From NCBI GenBank assembly GCA_947501635.1, contig CANMWT010000013.1:1-64000 (forward strand): 64,000 nucleotides of DNA. Reading direction: 5' to 3'. Numbering within the stretch: the stretch's first letter is position 1; the number at the start of each line of letters is the position of its first letter. Origin of the DNA: an uncultured Roseobacter sp. GTDB lineage: Bacteria; Pseudomonadota; Alphaproteobacteria; Rhodobacterales; Rhodobacteraceae. A program made the position numbers and the translations under genes. Positions 22,201 to 30,211 of this stretch are shown piece after piece. A model generated the notes under the pieces. The model worked only from the letters and a program-made list of their open reading frames with translations, searched no databases and had not been told where the DNA came from.

Positions 22201-23137
22201 CACAGGTGCGGATACGCTGTTGGGCGGTCGCGGTTCGGACTTTCTGTTTGGCGAGAATGGCAATGACTACATGGAAGGCGGCGACGGGTTCGACCTGCTG
22301 AACGGTGGCGCGGATGACGATACTCTCATGGGCGGAAACGGAAATGACCGCCTGTTCGGCAATCTGGGCAACGACAGTCTTGAGGGAGAGGCGGGTAATG
22401 ACACGCTTTTTGGGGGGCCCTCCGGTAATGATATCCTGAAAGGCGGCGACGACGACGACCAGTTGTTTGGTGAGACGGGCCGCGACATTCTTTTCGGCGA
22501 AGGTGGAGATGATACGCTGTTGGGCGGGTTAAATGACGATACGCTTCTGGGGGGTGAGGGCGATGACAGCATCGAGGGTGGTCAGGGCAACGACCAGTTG
22601 TTTGGCGGGCCTACTGGAGCGGACACGCTGAAAGGCGGCCAGGGTTCGGATTTCCTGTTTGCGGAAAGCTCGGACGACCTGCTCGAGGGAGGCGACGGGT
22701 TCGACCTGATGAACGGAGGCGCGGGCAACGACCTGATGTTGGGCGGCAATGGCGGCGACCGGCTGGAGGGTAATCTGGGTGAAGACACGCTCGATGGCGG
22801 CGCTGGTGACGATGAGCTCTTCGGCGGCAACGGCGCGTTTGACGACACGCTGATTGGCGGCGCGGGCAATGACAGCCTGCGCGGCGAGGCAGGCAGCGAC
22901 AGCTTCGTGTTCGAGGACGGTTTCGGCAACGATACGATTTACGATTTCAATGCATTTGACGCTGCTGAAAAGATCGACCTTGTGGCTGTGACAGCAATTT
23001 CTGACTACGCCGACCTGACTGCCAACCACATGCAAGACGTGGGTGTCGATGTTGTCATCACGGACGGCTCAAACACCATCACCATCCTTAACGCACAAGA
23101 AGCAGACCTGGGCTCAGACGATTTTGTATTTGTGTGA
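16292..23137 (+). CDS. Giant RTX (hemolysin-type Ca-binding repeat) protein with N-terminal helical region and two LamG/ConA-like domains; probable type I secretion substrate
   Basis: Many GGxGxDxLxGGxGND nonapeptides; two LamG-like segments sharing LSVTWxxxGxxxVFxDGxxxxx...LGQDQD...QAFxGGxxxxRIF; typical RTX-exporter C-terminus. Confidence 0.9.
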   Translation: MGEQLDIYIDSLSDTRLIFNGLIEDVDTATDAVSKLDDAVDDIQDIANDAEKLRNLADNLGDFVSLLKLFPPTRFIADKVTDIIRTIENRIEDIEDKTEEVEDILKKYDTGLTVLKNSLKALKLDLQNDAADIDAAFASVEELQTSLNATQINQPSELNVTLDELEAQLETLNAQFPQAQVDQAIAAANAVAEALSQYDSISGIINTLQSSISEAISQVEFLVDPLETVADALSPLTWLLEKAEDVIDAVSSVTIDPILDALGVSRLLDSVTGAFTGLLPEVFIFTPLNNLETDLVEVFGEEIPDNTWELPLKAEYDAFIGEILGENGYLESLFADGTAGADLLAGRNNALSTEDLLAGLGGNDVLTGGPGDDTLGGGFGDDIIVGGAGNDSVDGGGNLLGDDVDVFHVSGTFGEYSFTADSGVLELTHVTPVGESTGVDRIVRTEWISFAGVFIPTAQLLAATTVNYNVSNEVLGTAGNDLLIGGTKADVIKGFEGSDNILGLWGADPGAVQDTIDGGDDTIDGFVDTVQYTAINPLGTGAFALLDLSLTDLLDQRTDVLLNIENVIGSLESDTIIGDDVENGLSGGAGGDIIAAGAGTDTIDGGDDQDTLFGGDGDDSIIIKPDGAHDRVVASRGADRYTGQPDFGDVILYSMGASDLLGANVAENVMAALTPFVPTLASSLPDRIVLTPTANGYAVEKFYGGVSETDTIDTIGSLVATSGDDDLTLRKEWSLIDAGAGDDLITGYTPDRDAIEVPANHLVYGGDGNDTLVSASADENFVGGEGDDWFVITSDLADDTRPDETSYTRVFYGGNGPVADPDDPLQTPQGAPNEPWGFEYDLNSQFDPIPAGGTDAGWDTMDFSQSDLYIRMLFERSLVVGRESNDGTTNQLIYRFSDVDRFVGSEAGNGVFYGGTARNYEIVGGGGNDLVFGRSDGQGIGRDSVIAWGNDGDDDMFGWLGVEEFYGGDGDDFLMDDGNLEGATETLHGGAGDDFISMGREGFRGGELDMDGGEGRDTARFRFDEFFLNPDSITVNLATEIYTFGTTVGSMQNFENASVSVANASVFGTDEANAVTVAQGNNSVSVGAGNDVVFGGSDNDTIFGGTGNDLINPGEGGGFVDGGEDYDQLWFHSGMTYDRLTQRAWSIGFRKDEGFGRQLDDGIVMVIADGIAQTANGDLVFQNFEEYAGSTGNDSIVADPAGSKIDGWWGDDSLEGGAGNDTLNGGANADVIRGHGGDDEIIVGSAYRGKDIADGGDGFDTLFFDPQARNLVVKNGSADGVVFEDYGDSFFQDGIEIFVEREDDVDVTFQNFERVVLSENNDVMWGENADEEIAGLNGNDTLQGRGGADTIIGGDGDDLIMGSGATGAEPRDLPRMTFMNQGNNRNDYIIATNTPMPTTAMTVEMMVNGEQLDRSQAIFSYGVTGSTNEWTLFALSTGTLQILVNGTAYNTPVQNTLFLDGTDRRLSVTWEDDGYMQVFVDGARVWNDRITIENIDAPITSGGAVVLGQDQDGGTPGVASSFQDTQAFSGGISDLRIFNAVISDKLIAERAEGLLDNPLRAPSLLHNSTSMDGFNDFLTFKGDTFAEVGNITYQSRTLQFTPDGDDSLVGGLGSDEIYGNLGNDTLDGGEGNDLLVGDYGRAPIPLYFINEKLNFSGGFIDANFGVMPSSAFTFEVMLEALPSEPGGYSLLSYAVGDAGSDNEISIFIDTNEGDLDVSLKNSAYFEISDVDIGKLMNGAPHMLSVTWDGTTGEVAVFIDGELEFRGLGPSAFQTTIDNDGSLVLGQDQDSRAGDFDERQAFRGGLGEVRIFDTVQSDQDIAARAGIALGGNAGTTSNLIAYYTAVEGEDALIDQLQTPGLEDLIRTGLVRYTSGDDRGVDGDDTLNGGEGNDTMEGGGGADLLYGGADADLGFGGDGADTLDGGTGADTLLGEDGNDTLLGDTGSDRLEGGLDNDSLDGGDDNDELFGGGTGADTLLGGRGSDFLFGENGNDYMEGGDGFDLLNGGADDDTLMGGNGNDRLFGNLGNDSLEGEAGNDTLFGGPSGNDILKGGDDDDQLFGETGRDILFGEGGDDTLLGGLNDDTLLGGEGDDSIEGGQGNDQLFGGPTGADTLKGGQGSDFLFAESSDDLLEGGDGFDLMNGGAGNDLMLGGNGGDRLEGNLGEDTLDGGAGDDELFGGNGAFDDTLIGGAGNDSLRGEAGSDSFVFEDGFGNDTIYDFNAFDAAEKIDLVAVTAISDYADLTANHMQDVGVDVVITDGSNTITILNAQEADLGSDDFVFV

Positions 23138-23560
23138 GGAACCTTGAATTGCTGGAGGGATATGCGGCTGAGTCATGTCTTAACTTCGCCGCGTCGGCTT
23201 TGTCCGTATCTCGTTGATCCACGCCTTGAAAACCGCTGCAGGCGGCACGAATGAACGCTTTTCAAACTGCGTCGCGCCGGACGTCTAATATGGTATCAAT
23301 TGGTGCATCTGCGAGTTGGGATCTACGGCACTTCCTGAATGGGCTCGGAGCCGTAATCCGAGCGGTTTTGTCGGGTGACTGGTTGGACGGGCGTAGCCGA
23401 CGTTCACGGCCGAGTTTTCGGCGTTCCGATCGTGAACGGCTGCTTTCATCAAGAGCAGACGCTGGCGAAAATCGAAGCAGTGTCCGAGTCGCGGACGAAG
23501 TGTGAATTCGCTGCGTGCGCCCCAATGTCGGCTATAAGGGTTTCTTCGTTGAAATGCGGC

Positions 23561-23866
23561 TTAAGCCGGCGAGTTCGCCCAGCCCAAAAAGTCGTTAAAG
23601 AGGAAACGAACACCTTCATCTTGAATAACCCAGTCGGCTTTGGATTCTTTGAACCAAAGCGAACCAAGATCAGTCTCGTTATCAGCCAAGAGTTTTTGGC
23701 AGTATTTGGCTAGTTCCCGCACAGCTTGATCACCATATCCCTGCCGAAAATCCTCATAGATCTCATAGCGTGCGTCAGGCTTGTCTGAATCCCATCCGGG
23801 ATAGACGAGGTCTAGGTCCTGGTGAAGCTGCAGCGTAAAATCATAAAAAGACTGTGGTGGCTTCAT
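23561..23866 (-). CDS. Candidate immunity protein for the adjacent RNase A-like toxin
   Basis: MKPPQSFYDFTLQLHQDLDLVYPGWDSDKPDARYEIYEDF...; AAGGAGGGA SD; ATG lies 1 nt after the TGA ending the toxin reading frame. Confidence 0.65.
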   Translation of the reverse strand: MKPPQSFYDFTLQLHQDLDLVYPGWDSDKPDARYEIYEDFRQGYGDQAVRELAKYCQKLLADNETDLGSLWFKESKADWVIQDEGVRFLFNDFLGWANSPA

Positions 23867-23867
23867 A

Positions 23868-24917
23868 TCAGTCCCTCCTTGGGTACGAAGTGATAATGAT
23901 AAAGCCATCGGGCATATCTGGGGCGTACTCAATAACGGTTCCGACGCCGAACGTGTGTCGAAGAATTACGGGGGATGAGCGTCGTTGGGTCATTCGAAAC
24001 GCCTCCGTTCCTGTCGTTGAAGAGAATTAGCTTGTCAAGAACGCCCTGTTTCTTCTTCCGCTAACAACCTCTTCGACCAGGGCAGCATTGTTGGCAAGGT
24101 TGGAATTCGTCAACTTGCGCGCAGCCTCAAGCGATGAAAACGACCCGTGGCGATAGCGGTAAAGGCTAAGAAATGGAGAGCGAACGCGAGGTGTTGTGAC
24201 AGACCTCAGCAGGAAATCATCGCTTTTTCCTACGTGTTGAGCAATGGTATGCCCTCCACAAACTTCATGTTCCAACAAATTTTGTGGAGGAACGCTGCCG
24301 TCAAAGTCGGCTAGAATTAAGTTGTCTTGAGGGGTTGGCGCAATGGGTTCCGCGTAGCACCGGCAGTTATGAGCTTCGCCCGGATGCCCGCCCGCCGAGG
24401 GATCATCCCAACGAAACACCTGGTCGTCATATTCTGCATGGCTATCGCGCACTTTGGCATCGTCTTGCGAGCGCCAAATGTACCCCTCAATGCCAAAGTC
24501 TTCCTGCCGGAGCTGATTGATCAGTCCTGCAAAGGCGCGCAAAAGGCGTTCTTCCATGGCCGTTCGAAGCGGCCTAAGCCGTTGCGGATGATTTTGATAT
24601 TCGCTGTATATGCACTCAAGCCGAGCGTTCCATGCGTTCAGTGCTTCCGTCTTTGCATCGGACACATCTCGCAAATCGGACGCCGTAAAAGTTGGCACTG
24701 AGTCAGGCGGCGTCAGTGCGTTCAGCAACATCAGGGTATTTTCGGCAGTCACCTGATCGAGGCGTTCGCTGAAATCGGCCTGCAGAGCTGAATAATTTGG
24801 GAAAGTGGATTTGAGCGACAATCCCACGCGGTAGCCAACCAGACGACCATGTCGCTGCGCTATTCTGTACTGGCTGTCGCCACCATGTCGGAGGAAATCG
24901 CTGAAACTGTGTTGCAT
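23868..24917 (-). pseudogene. Phage MuF/SPP1 gp7-like head-morphogenesis protein fused to an RNase A-like (CdiA-CT type) toxin domain; interrupted by in-frame TAA at 24027-24029
   Basis: MuF motif YIWRSQDDAKVRDSHAEYDDQVFRWDDPSAGGHPGEAHNCRCYAEP; toxin motif LLEHEVCGGHTIAQHVGKSDDFLLRS...GSFSSLEAARKL; the same frame continues past TAA to PVILRHTFGV...GFIIITSYPRRD*. Confidence 0.75.
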
Positions 24918-25039
24918 GTAACCTCCGAACGCGTGCGGGACAGGTTCTATTTACAATTGGTAAAGAAGAGATAAGGCCACTGTTCGCAGCACACTCCGCT
25001 CGCGTCAGAGAAACTGGCCCGCGGGACGGGATCGAGCGT

Positions 25040-25309
25040 ATGCCGGCAGTCCACATGGCTACAACGCATATCGCGCTGATGCGGCAGGGTGGGCGCATGG
25101 CGAATTCCGAGCAGCTCCCGCAATTCGAGGCGCATGAGCGGGCGTACAACAAACTGGCGCGCACTTACACTGCTCAGGTTGAAGCCCTTGGTAAACATCG
25201 CAATGGTGGCAAACAGACCGTCCGCGTCGAGCGCGTTAACGTCGAGAGCGGCGGACAGGCCATTGTGGGCGATGTAAGCGCTGGGGGCATGGTTGAGCAT
25301 GAAAAGTGA
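25040..25309 (+). pseudogene. Phage/mobile-element-associated conserved hypothetical protein, probably N-terminally truncated
   Basis: RAYNKLARTYTAQVEALGKHRNGGKQTVRVERVNVESGGQAIVGDVSAGG resembles a family common in alphaproteobacterial mobile regions; no obvious N-terminus. Confidence 0.5.
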
Positions 25310-25691
25310 CAATAAGGTTTCTAGCTGGCCAGGCAAAGCAAATGGGGCGCGCCGACAGGCAAGCTAAAGGTGCTTGGATGTGAGGCCTTATTGAACTTTT
25401 TCACAGATGCCCGCGGGTCCGGGGGCTTGCTGGATAGCTTGCAGATCCAGAACGACCGGGAACACGCGCGGGTCAAAGAGAGAAATTCCTAGAAAGCACC
25501 TCGCGCCCATGTGGTTTGTGCCGTAACATCCCGCAAGGTTAAGCAGAGTGTAAACGATAAAGTCAGCCGGATGGTCATCCCATTCTATGAGAGCCGGTTT
25601 TGCTTAGATACTAAGCTCTTGTCCCCCCAAGAACCAATGACAGCGATGGAATCATAACGCTGCAATTCAAGTAACTCTTTTTTCAATTAAT

Positions 25692-25738
25692 TGGCGATCC
25701 CTGAAGGACTCGAACCCTCAACCTGCTGATTAGAAGTC
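25692..25738 (-). repeat. 47-bp direct repeat of the tRNA-Arg 3' end (island boundary, att-like)
   Basis: TGGCGATCCCTGAAGGACTCGAACCCTCAACCTGCTGATTAGAAGTC identical to 57901-57947. Confidence 0.95.
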
Positions 25739-25857
25739 TTATTACCCCATTTTCGATGTCTTTGTGGGCAGTTCGATTGAGTAACTTTTTTTCATACATA
25801 GTTGGGACAAACGCGTATTCAGGTTTCTATAAGGCCCTTCCCGACTCACCGCATTTT

Positions 25858-25880
25858 GCTTACCTTATGCTTACCTGAAC
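25858..25880 (+). promoter_or_regulatory. Paired GCTTACC repeats near left att (candidate integrase arm-type sites)
   Basis: GCTTACCTTATGCTTACCTGAA; 11-bp spaced heptamers, matched at 57835-57856. Confidence 0.45.
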
Positions 25881-25894
25881 CATCTGGAAGCAAA

Positions 25895-27058
25895 ATGCCC
25901 AATACCAGATTAACCAAATCAAACATCGATCGCCTTTCAGCAACAAACCGGGACACGATCTATTGGGACGACGGTTTGCATGGTTTTGGACTCCGCGTGA
26001 AAACATCCGGTGTCAAAAGCTTCGTCGTTCAATATCGCAACAAACAAACGGGTCGGTCGAAACGCAAGACACTTGGACGATATGGGCCAACCTTGTCTTT
26101 GGGCGCCGCCCGCGAAATGGCACGCGCGCTTCTTGCTGACGTGGTGCGTGGCGGAGATCCTGTCGCGGATGCTCAAACGCTCAGGCATTCACCAACGGTG
26201 ACCTCACTTGCCGCGCAATACATGACCGAACATGCGGAGCCAAAGAAACGCCCCGGTAGTGTTCGGAATGATCGGTCGATGCTGGACAGATACATTCTCC
26301 CAAAGCTTGGAGATCTTAAAGTCATTGAAATGACGCATCAGCATGTTCAGAAGCTTCACAACCAGATGCGTGATACGCCATATCAAGCCAATCGTACTCT
26401 GGCCCTCATGTCGAAAATGTTTGAACTGTCTGTGCGCTGGGGCCTGCGCGTCGACAATCCGGCGCGCGGCATAGAAAAGTTCCCCGAGGAAAAGCGGGAC
26501 CGCTGGCTGTCAGACGATGAGCTGCAAAGGCTTTTAGTGGCTTTGTCAGAGCACCCAAATCAAGTTGCAGCCAACGCCATACGCCTGCAGCTCCTGACGG
26601 GTGCACGGATCGGCGAAGTCCTGACGGCAAAATGGGAAGACTTCGATTTGGATCGCGCGGTCTGGACAAAGCCATCGCATCATACGAAACAAAAACGGCG
26701 CGAACATCTGCCGTTGTCCTCAGCCGCGTCCGCCTTGCTTGTAGACATACGTGACGAGCGAGGATCAGAAAGCGTTTGGCTTTTCCCAGGCCGTTCATTG
26801 GACAAGCCGTATAAAGATCTCAAAGGGTTCTGGCGCTCGGTCACGAAGTCTGCAGGTCTTGAAAACTACCGCATCCACGACAATCGGCATACACATGCGT
26901 CACATCTCGTTTCCAGCGGTCTGAGTCTGCCGATCGTCGGTCGGTTGCTTGGACATACAAACCCCTCCACAACCCAACGCTACGCGCATCTCGCAGACGA
27001 CCCGTTGCGGCAGGCGGCGGACGTGATGGGTAAGAAGATCGGCGGTGGCAGTTCCTGA
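25895..27058 (+). CDS. int: Tyrosine-type site-specific recombinase (P4-like integrase)
   Basis: MPNTRLTKSNIDRLSATNRDTIYWDDGLHGFGLRVKTSG N-terminal DUF4102-like domain; LTGARIGEVL, HDNRHTHASHLVSSG, LGHTNPSTTQRYAH catalytic boxes. Confidence 0.92.
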   Translation: MPNTRLTKSNIDRLSATNRDTIYWDDGLHGFGLRVKTSGVKSFVVQYRNKQTGRSKRKTLGRYGPTLSLGAAREMARALLADVVRGGDPVADAQTLRHSPTVTSLAAQYMTEHAEPKKRPGSVRNDRSMLDRYILPKLGDLKVIEMTHQHVQKLHNQMRDTPYQANRTLALMSKMFELSVRWGLRVDNPARGIEKFPEEKRDRWLSDDELQRLLVALSEHPNQVAANAIRLQLLTGARIGEVLTAKWEDFDLDRAVWTKPSHHTKQKRREHLPLSSAASALLVDIRDERGSESVWLFPGRSLDKPYKDLKGFWRSVTKSAGLENYRIHDNRHTHASHLVSSGLSLPIVGRLLGHTNPSTTQRYAHLADDPLRQAADVMGKKIGGGSS

Positions 27059-27163
27059 AACTAGTGAGCTTTCTTTTGCTGAAGGCACGCGATCAGCAAT
27101 TAGACTGCAACTGTCGGCACGGTGCCGATGTTTGGGACGGAAGGGAATGGACGGAGACCTAAG

Positions 27164-27796
27164 ATGTCCAAAACTCTACTTCCCGTTGTCACAACGCGTC
27201 GCCCGCCCTGGAACAAAGGCAGACTGGTCGGGCAGAAACGGCCATTGCAGCCAAAACAGGTCTGGGCCATTCGCGCCCGGCTCGAACTCGCAAACAAGCT
27301 GAGAGACCTTGCTTTGTTTAATCTTGCCATCGATAGCAAGTTGCGCGGGTGCGATCTCGTCCGCCTGAGGGTCAACGATCTCGTCATTGGCAATTCTGTT
27401 CGCGATCGGGTTTCCGTTGTTCAAAGCAAAACTGCGAAGCCGGTCCAATTTGAAGTGACAGAGAACACGCGCGAAGTCGTGTCTCAGTGGGTCTCTTCGC
27501 CGGAAATGCGTGGACAACGGTATCTGTTTCCCAGTCGTTTGCGTGCTTTGCCGCATCTTTCGACCCGGCAATACGCTAGGCTTGTCCGGGAATGGGTGTC
27601 AGCAGTTGGTCTCGATCCGTCCGGCTATGGCACGCATTCACTTAGGCGCACCAAGGCGGCTTTGATATATAGAAAGACCGGAAACCTGCGTGCCGTTCAA
27701 CTTCTTCTCGGTCACAGCAAGGTGGACAGTACAGTCCGTTACCTTGGCGTCGAACTTGAAGACGCCCTTAGTATTGCCGAACGCATCGATCTTTAA
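27164..27796 (+). CDS. Short stand-alone tyrosine recombinase (catalytic domain)
   Basis: SKLRGCDLVRLRVNDL, GTHSLRRTKAALIYRKTGNLRAVQLLLGHSKVDSTVRYLGVE. Confidence 0.85.
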   Translation: MSKTLLPVVTTRRPPWNKGRLVGQKRPLQPKQVWAIRARLELANKLRDLALFNLAIDSKLRGCDLVRLRVNDLVIGNSVRDRVSVVQSKTAKPVQFEVTENTREVVSQWVSSPEMRGQRYLFPSRLRALPHLSTRQYARLVREWVSAVGLDPSGYGTHSLRRTKAALIYRKTGNLRAVQLLLGHSKVDSTVRYLGVELEDALSIAERIDL

Positions 27797-28510
27797 CGAT
27801 TTAGGCGGGCGGGATCGTCCGCTCGCCACTCCCAAGCAGACCTTCGAAATCCCGCGTTCATCTTCCGCTGCGAGCCCTTCTGCGACCTTCGATCAATCTG
27901 CAGCAACCGTCGCGAAGGGCGGACTCCGGACCTTCTCTGCAAGCGCGAACCAAATAGCCGTGATGTCAGGAGCAGACATTGAGAAGACCGCGGAACCCTG
28001 ATTTCTGAGGCACCACGGCCCCGTCTTTCTTGACGAGAATGGTCAGCAGTTACAGACTCTGGGCGCACACCGCGGCATCACGCCCGCAAGGCTGACCGGC
28101 GCCGCCGGTCGCCCCAAGGCGAGCTTCGGCCTGCCGGATCGGGCCGACCCAGCCAAGGTTTAGCCCAGCTGGGGCCTTGGGCATCGCCACCACAAGCCCG
28201 AGCCCGGCGCCTCGGTCAGGACACGCCGAACGATCATCATGGCTTATTCTCCAAGTTGAAGGCTTTGATCACCGCCGGCCCTTTCTTCCTGACCAGCAGC
28301 AGATGCCCCCGCCGAAAATCCCCACCCGGCGAATGATACTGGAATGAATGTCGCCGGTTCGGTTTCAAGAACCAGGGCCGCCAATTCCCGGTTCCAGAGC
28401 TTCGTCGTCACCCGTTTCGTCCGACCGCAGGGCGGGTCCAGAACCCCGCGCGAACCGCTGGACTGACACATGATCGATTGCCAATCAGCGTTTGGTCCAA
28501 CGGCCGCCTC

Positions 28511-28543
28511 CAAAAAAACAACGCCGGGGCCATTGCCCCGGCG
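28511..28543 (-). terminator. Rho-independent terminator after DUF1254 gene 1
   Basis: On minus strand CGCCGGGGC-AATG-GCCCCGGCG followed by TTGTTTTTTT. Confidence 0.85.
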
Positions 28544-28572
28544 ATATCCAGTTTTCGGCTGTCGGCTTCGTC

Positions 28573-30081
28573 TTACTTGATCTCCTCGATCTCGCCGGGG
28601 CGCCATTCGCCATCGTACCAGGCCTGTTCGGGGCCATAGATGCGCCACAGCATGTTCCAGCCCTTGCCGGGAATGGTCTGGATCCAGTTATCCGCACCTT
28701 CGGGGCGTTCCGGGCCGAAATATACATCCCACGACCCGTCATCGTTCTGCACGACGGCCTCATCGATGCTGGTGACCGCCGGATAAGGGTCATCGACCTG
28801 AAGCATGGAGCGGGTCATGTTGTCATAGACAGTGATATCCCAGAACCGACGGGCCGGTACATTTGGCGGCACGCGCAGGTGATAGGTCTTGGCCCCGTCC
28901 AGCGGATTGCCTTCGGAGTCGCGCAGGCCGATCACGTATTGTGACCCGGCGCCGACCGGAGGTTTCACCATCGCCGGTGTGATGCCGGTCGCGTAGAAAT
29001 GGAACCGTGCACGCGAGTTGATCAGTCTGACGCTGTCATTCAGGAATTCGTAGCTGCCCCCGGCAAACCCTTTTTCCCAGCTCTTGCTTTCTGGCCAGAT
29101 GATGCGGTTTTCGTCGCGGTTGGCCCAGATGATCGAGCGTTGCGCCGCGGTGCCGACCGCGGCTGCCTCGGCAAGGATCTTCTGCATCCGTTCATCCGGG
29201 GCAAAGGGCTTGCCCTTTTCGATGCCAATGCCCCGCAGAAGGCCGAGCATTTCCGCGCTCTGCGCCGCATTAGGTTCTTCCTGAACAATCTCATTGACCT
29301 CTTCAAAGAAGGTCGCGTCCTGCGCGTGCAGGGTGTTGAGTTCTTTCATAGCCACATCGACCCAGTTCACCTCTTTGGGTTCCTCCCCCATGGGGTACAG
29401 GCGGAAATGAGATTTCATGTTGTCGACAACAGGGTCGGCTTCGAAATTCGTCATGAACCCCCGGATTGCCAGCCAGTGACCGTACGTGTCGGAATGACGC
29501 ACGATATAGCCTTCAGGCAACTCGCCCTCGTATCCCGGGGGCACCAGCAAGTACTTGCCGCCTTTGCCCTTGTCGGGGCCTGCGTTGCCGAAATCGGTCA
29601 CATAGTGGAACCAAGCGTTATCGATGATGCCGAGAACGTTGGGCGGCGTTTCCATGATCATCGGCCCGTCTTTCAGGTCGATCCACATGAACCCGTAGAC
29701 CACGGTGGTGTTGCCGGTCAGCAGCAATCCCTTGGAGTCCAGCCGGCCATGCCAGTACATCATGGTTTCGTTGTCCGGGCCGAATTCGCGAATACCTCTG
29801 CGGAACCCGGCCAGCGAGGCCGCCGGCGTGGTCATGATCATCGCCTCGACCGCGCGGCTGAAATCCAAATGATCCCACAGCTTTTGCGAGGTCTCCGGGG
29901 TGGGAACACCGTCGACGAATTCCAGCGTCCCGATCCGCGTTTCCGTGCGATCGGGTGTGACGACGTTAGCGGGGATCGCCGTTGTATTCTTGTATGTCGG
30001 GCTCTGGGCAAGCGCCGGGGTAAACGTGACAGCAAGAGCGCTGGCGCCGAAAATCAGGGATTTGATGGACCGTTCTTTCAC
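28573..30081 (-). CDS. DUF1254/DUF1214 domain-containing exported protein (copy 1)
   Basis: GTG start with GAGGAAG SD; FVDGVPTPETSQKLWDHLDFSRAVE, GPDKGKGGKYLLVPPGYEGELPEGY, VPARRFWDITVYDNMTRSMLQ, IQTIPGKGWNMLWRIYGPEQAW. Confidence 0.9.
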   Translation of the reverse strand: MKERSIKSLIFGASALAVTFTPALAQSPTYKNTTAIPANVVTPDRTETRIGTLEFVDGVPTPETSQKLWDHLDFSRAVEAMIMTTPAASLAGFRRGIREFGPDNETMMYWHGRLDSKGLLLTGNTTVVYGFMWIDLKDGPMIMETPPNVLGIIDNAWFHYVTDFGNAGPDKGKGGKYLLVPPGYEGELPEGYIVRHSDTYGHWLAIRGFMTNFEADPVVDNMKSHFRLYPMGEEPKEVNWVDVAMKELNTLHAQDATFFEEVNEIVQEEPNAAQSAEMLGLLRGIGIEKGKPFAPDERMQKILAEAAAVGTAAQRSIIWANRDENRIIWPESKSWEKGFAGGSYEFLNDSVRLINSRARFHFYATGITPAMVKPPVGAGSQYVIGLRDSEGNPLDGAKTYHLRVPPNVPARRFWDITVYDNMTRSMLQVDDPYPAVTSIDEAVVQNDDGSWDVYFGPERPEGADNWIQTIPGKGWNMLWRIYGPEQAWYDGEWRPGEIEEIK

Positions 30082-30170
30082 TATGACTTCCTCCGTTTTT
30101 TTGCCGCCAGAAAGGTTCGAAGCAGGCAGCATTTGAGTCTGTCTACAGATTGGACTTTTCACGGCGCATG

Positions 30171-30189
30171 TTTTGGTCACATCACGCCA
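30171..30189 (-). promoter_or_regulatory. Regulon motif TGGCGTGATGTGACCAAAA upstream of DUF1254 copy 1
   Basis: Matches TGGCGYGAnnTGACCAAA; 89 bp before start codon. Confidence 0.65.
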
Positions 30190-30211
30190 ACGCAGGCCAG
30201 GGCGACGCGGA

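Noticed and set aside
16420-22929. Long antisense ORFs (Ser/Pro-rich, e.g. 16837-17691, 22000-22572, 22582-22929) opposite the giant RTX gene
   Set aside because: Low-complexity mirror translations of the repetitive RTX coding strand; no start/SD or family features.
23338-23350. Third copy of the 12128/16005 repeat after the RTX gene
   Set aside because: Only ATGGGCTCGGAGC (13 nt) is shared; too short to call a repeat copy.
24947-25336. 129-aa minus-strand ORF upstream of the MuF-toxin gene as more phage protein
   Set aside because: Composition fits an antisense of the plus-strand 25040-25309 ORF; no phage motif recognised.
25692-25738. Second functional tRNA-Arg gene
   Set aside because: Only the 3' 47 nt match; sequence diverges (TTATTACCCC) in the anticodon stem, so it is an att-type remnant.
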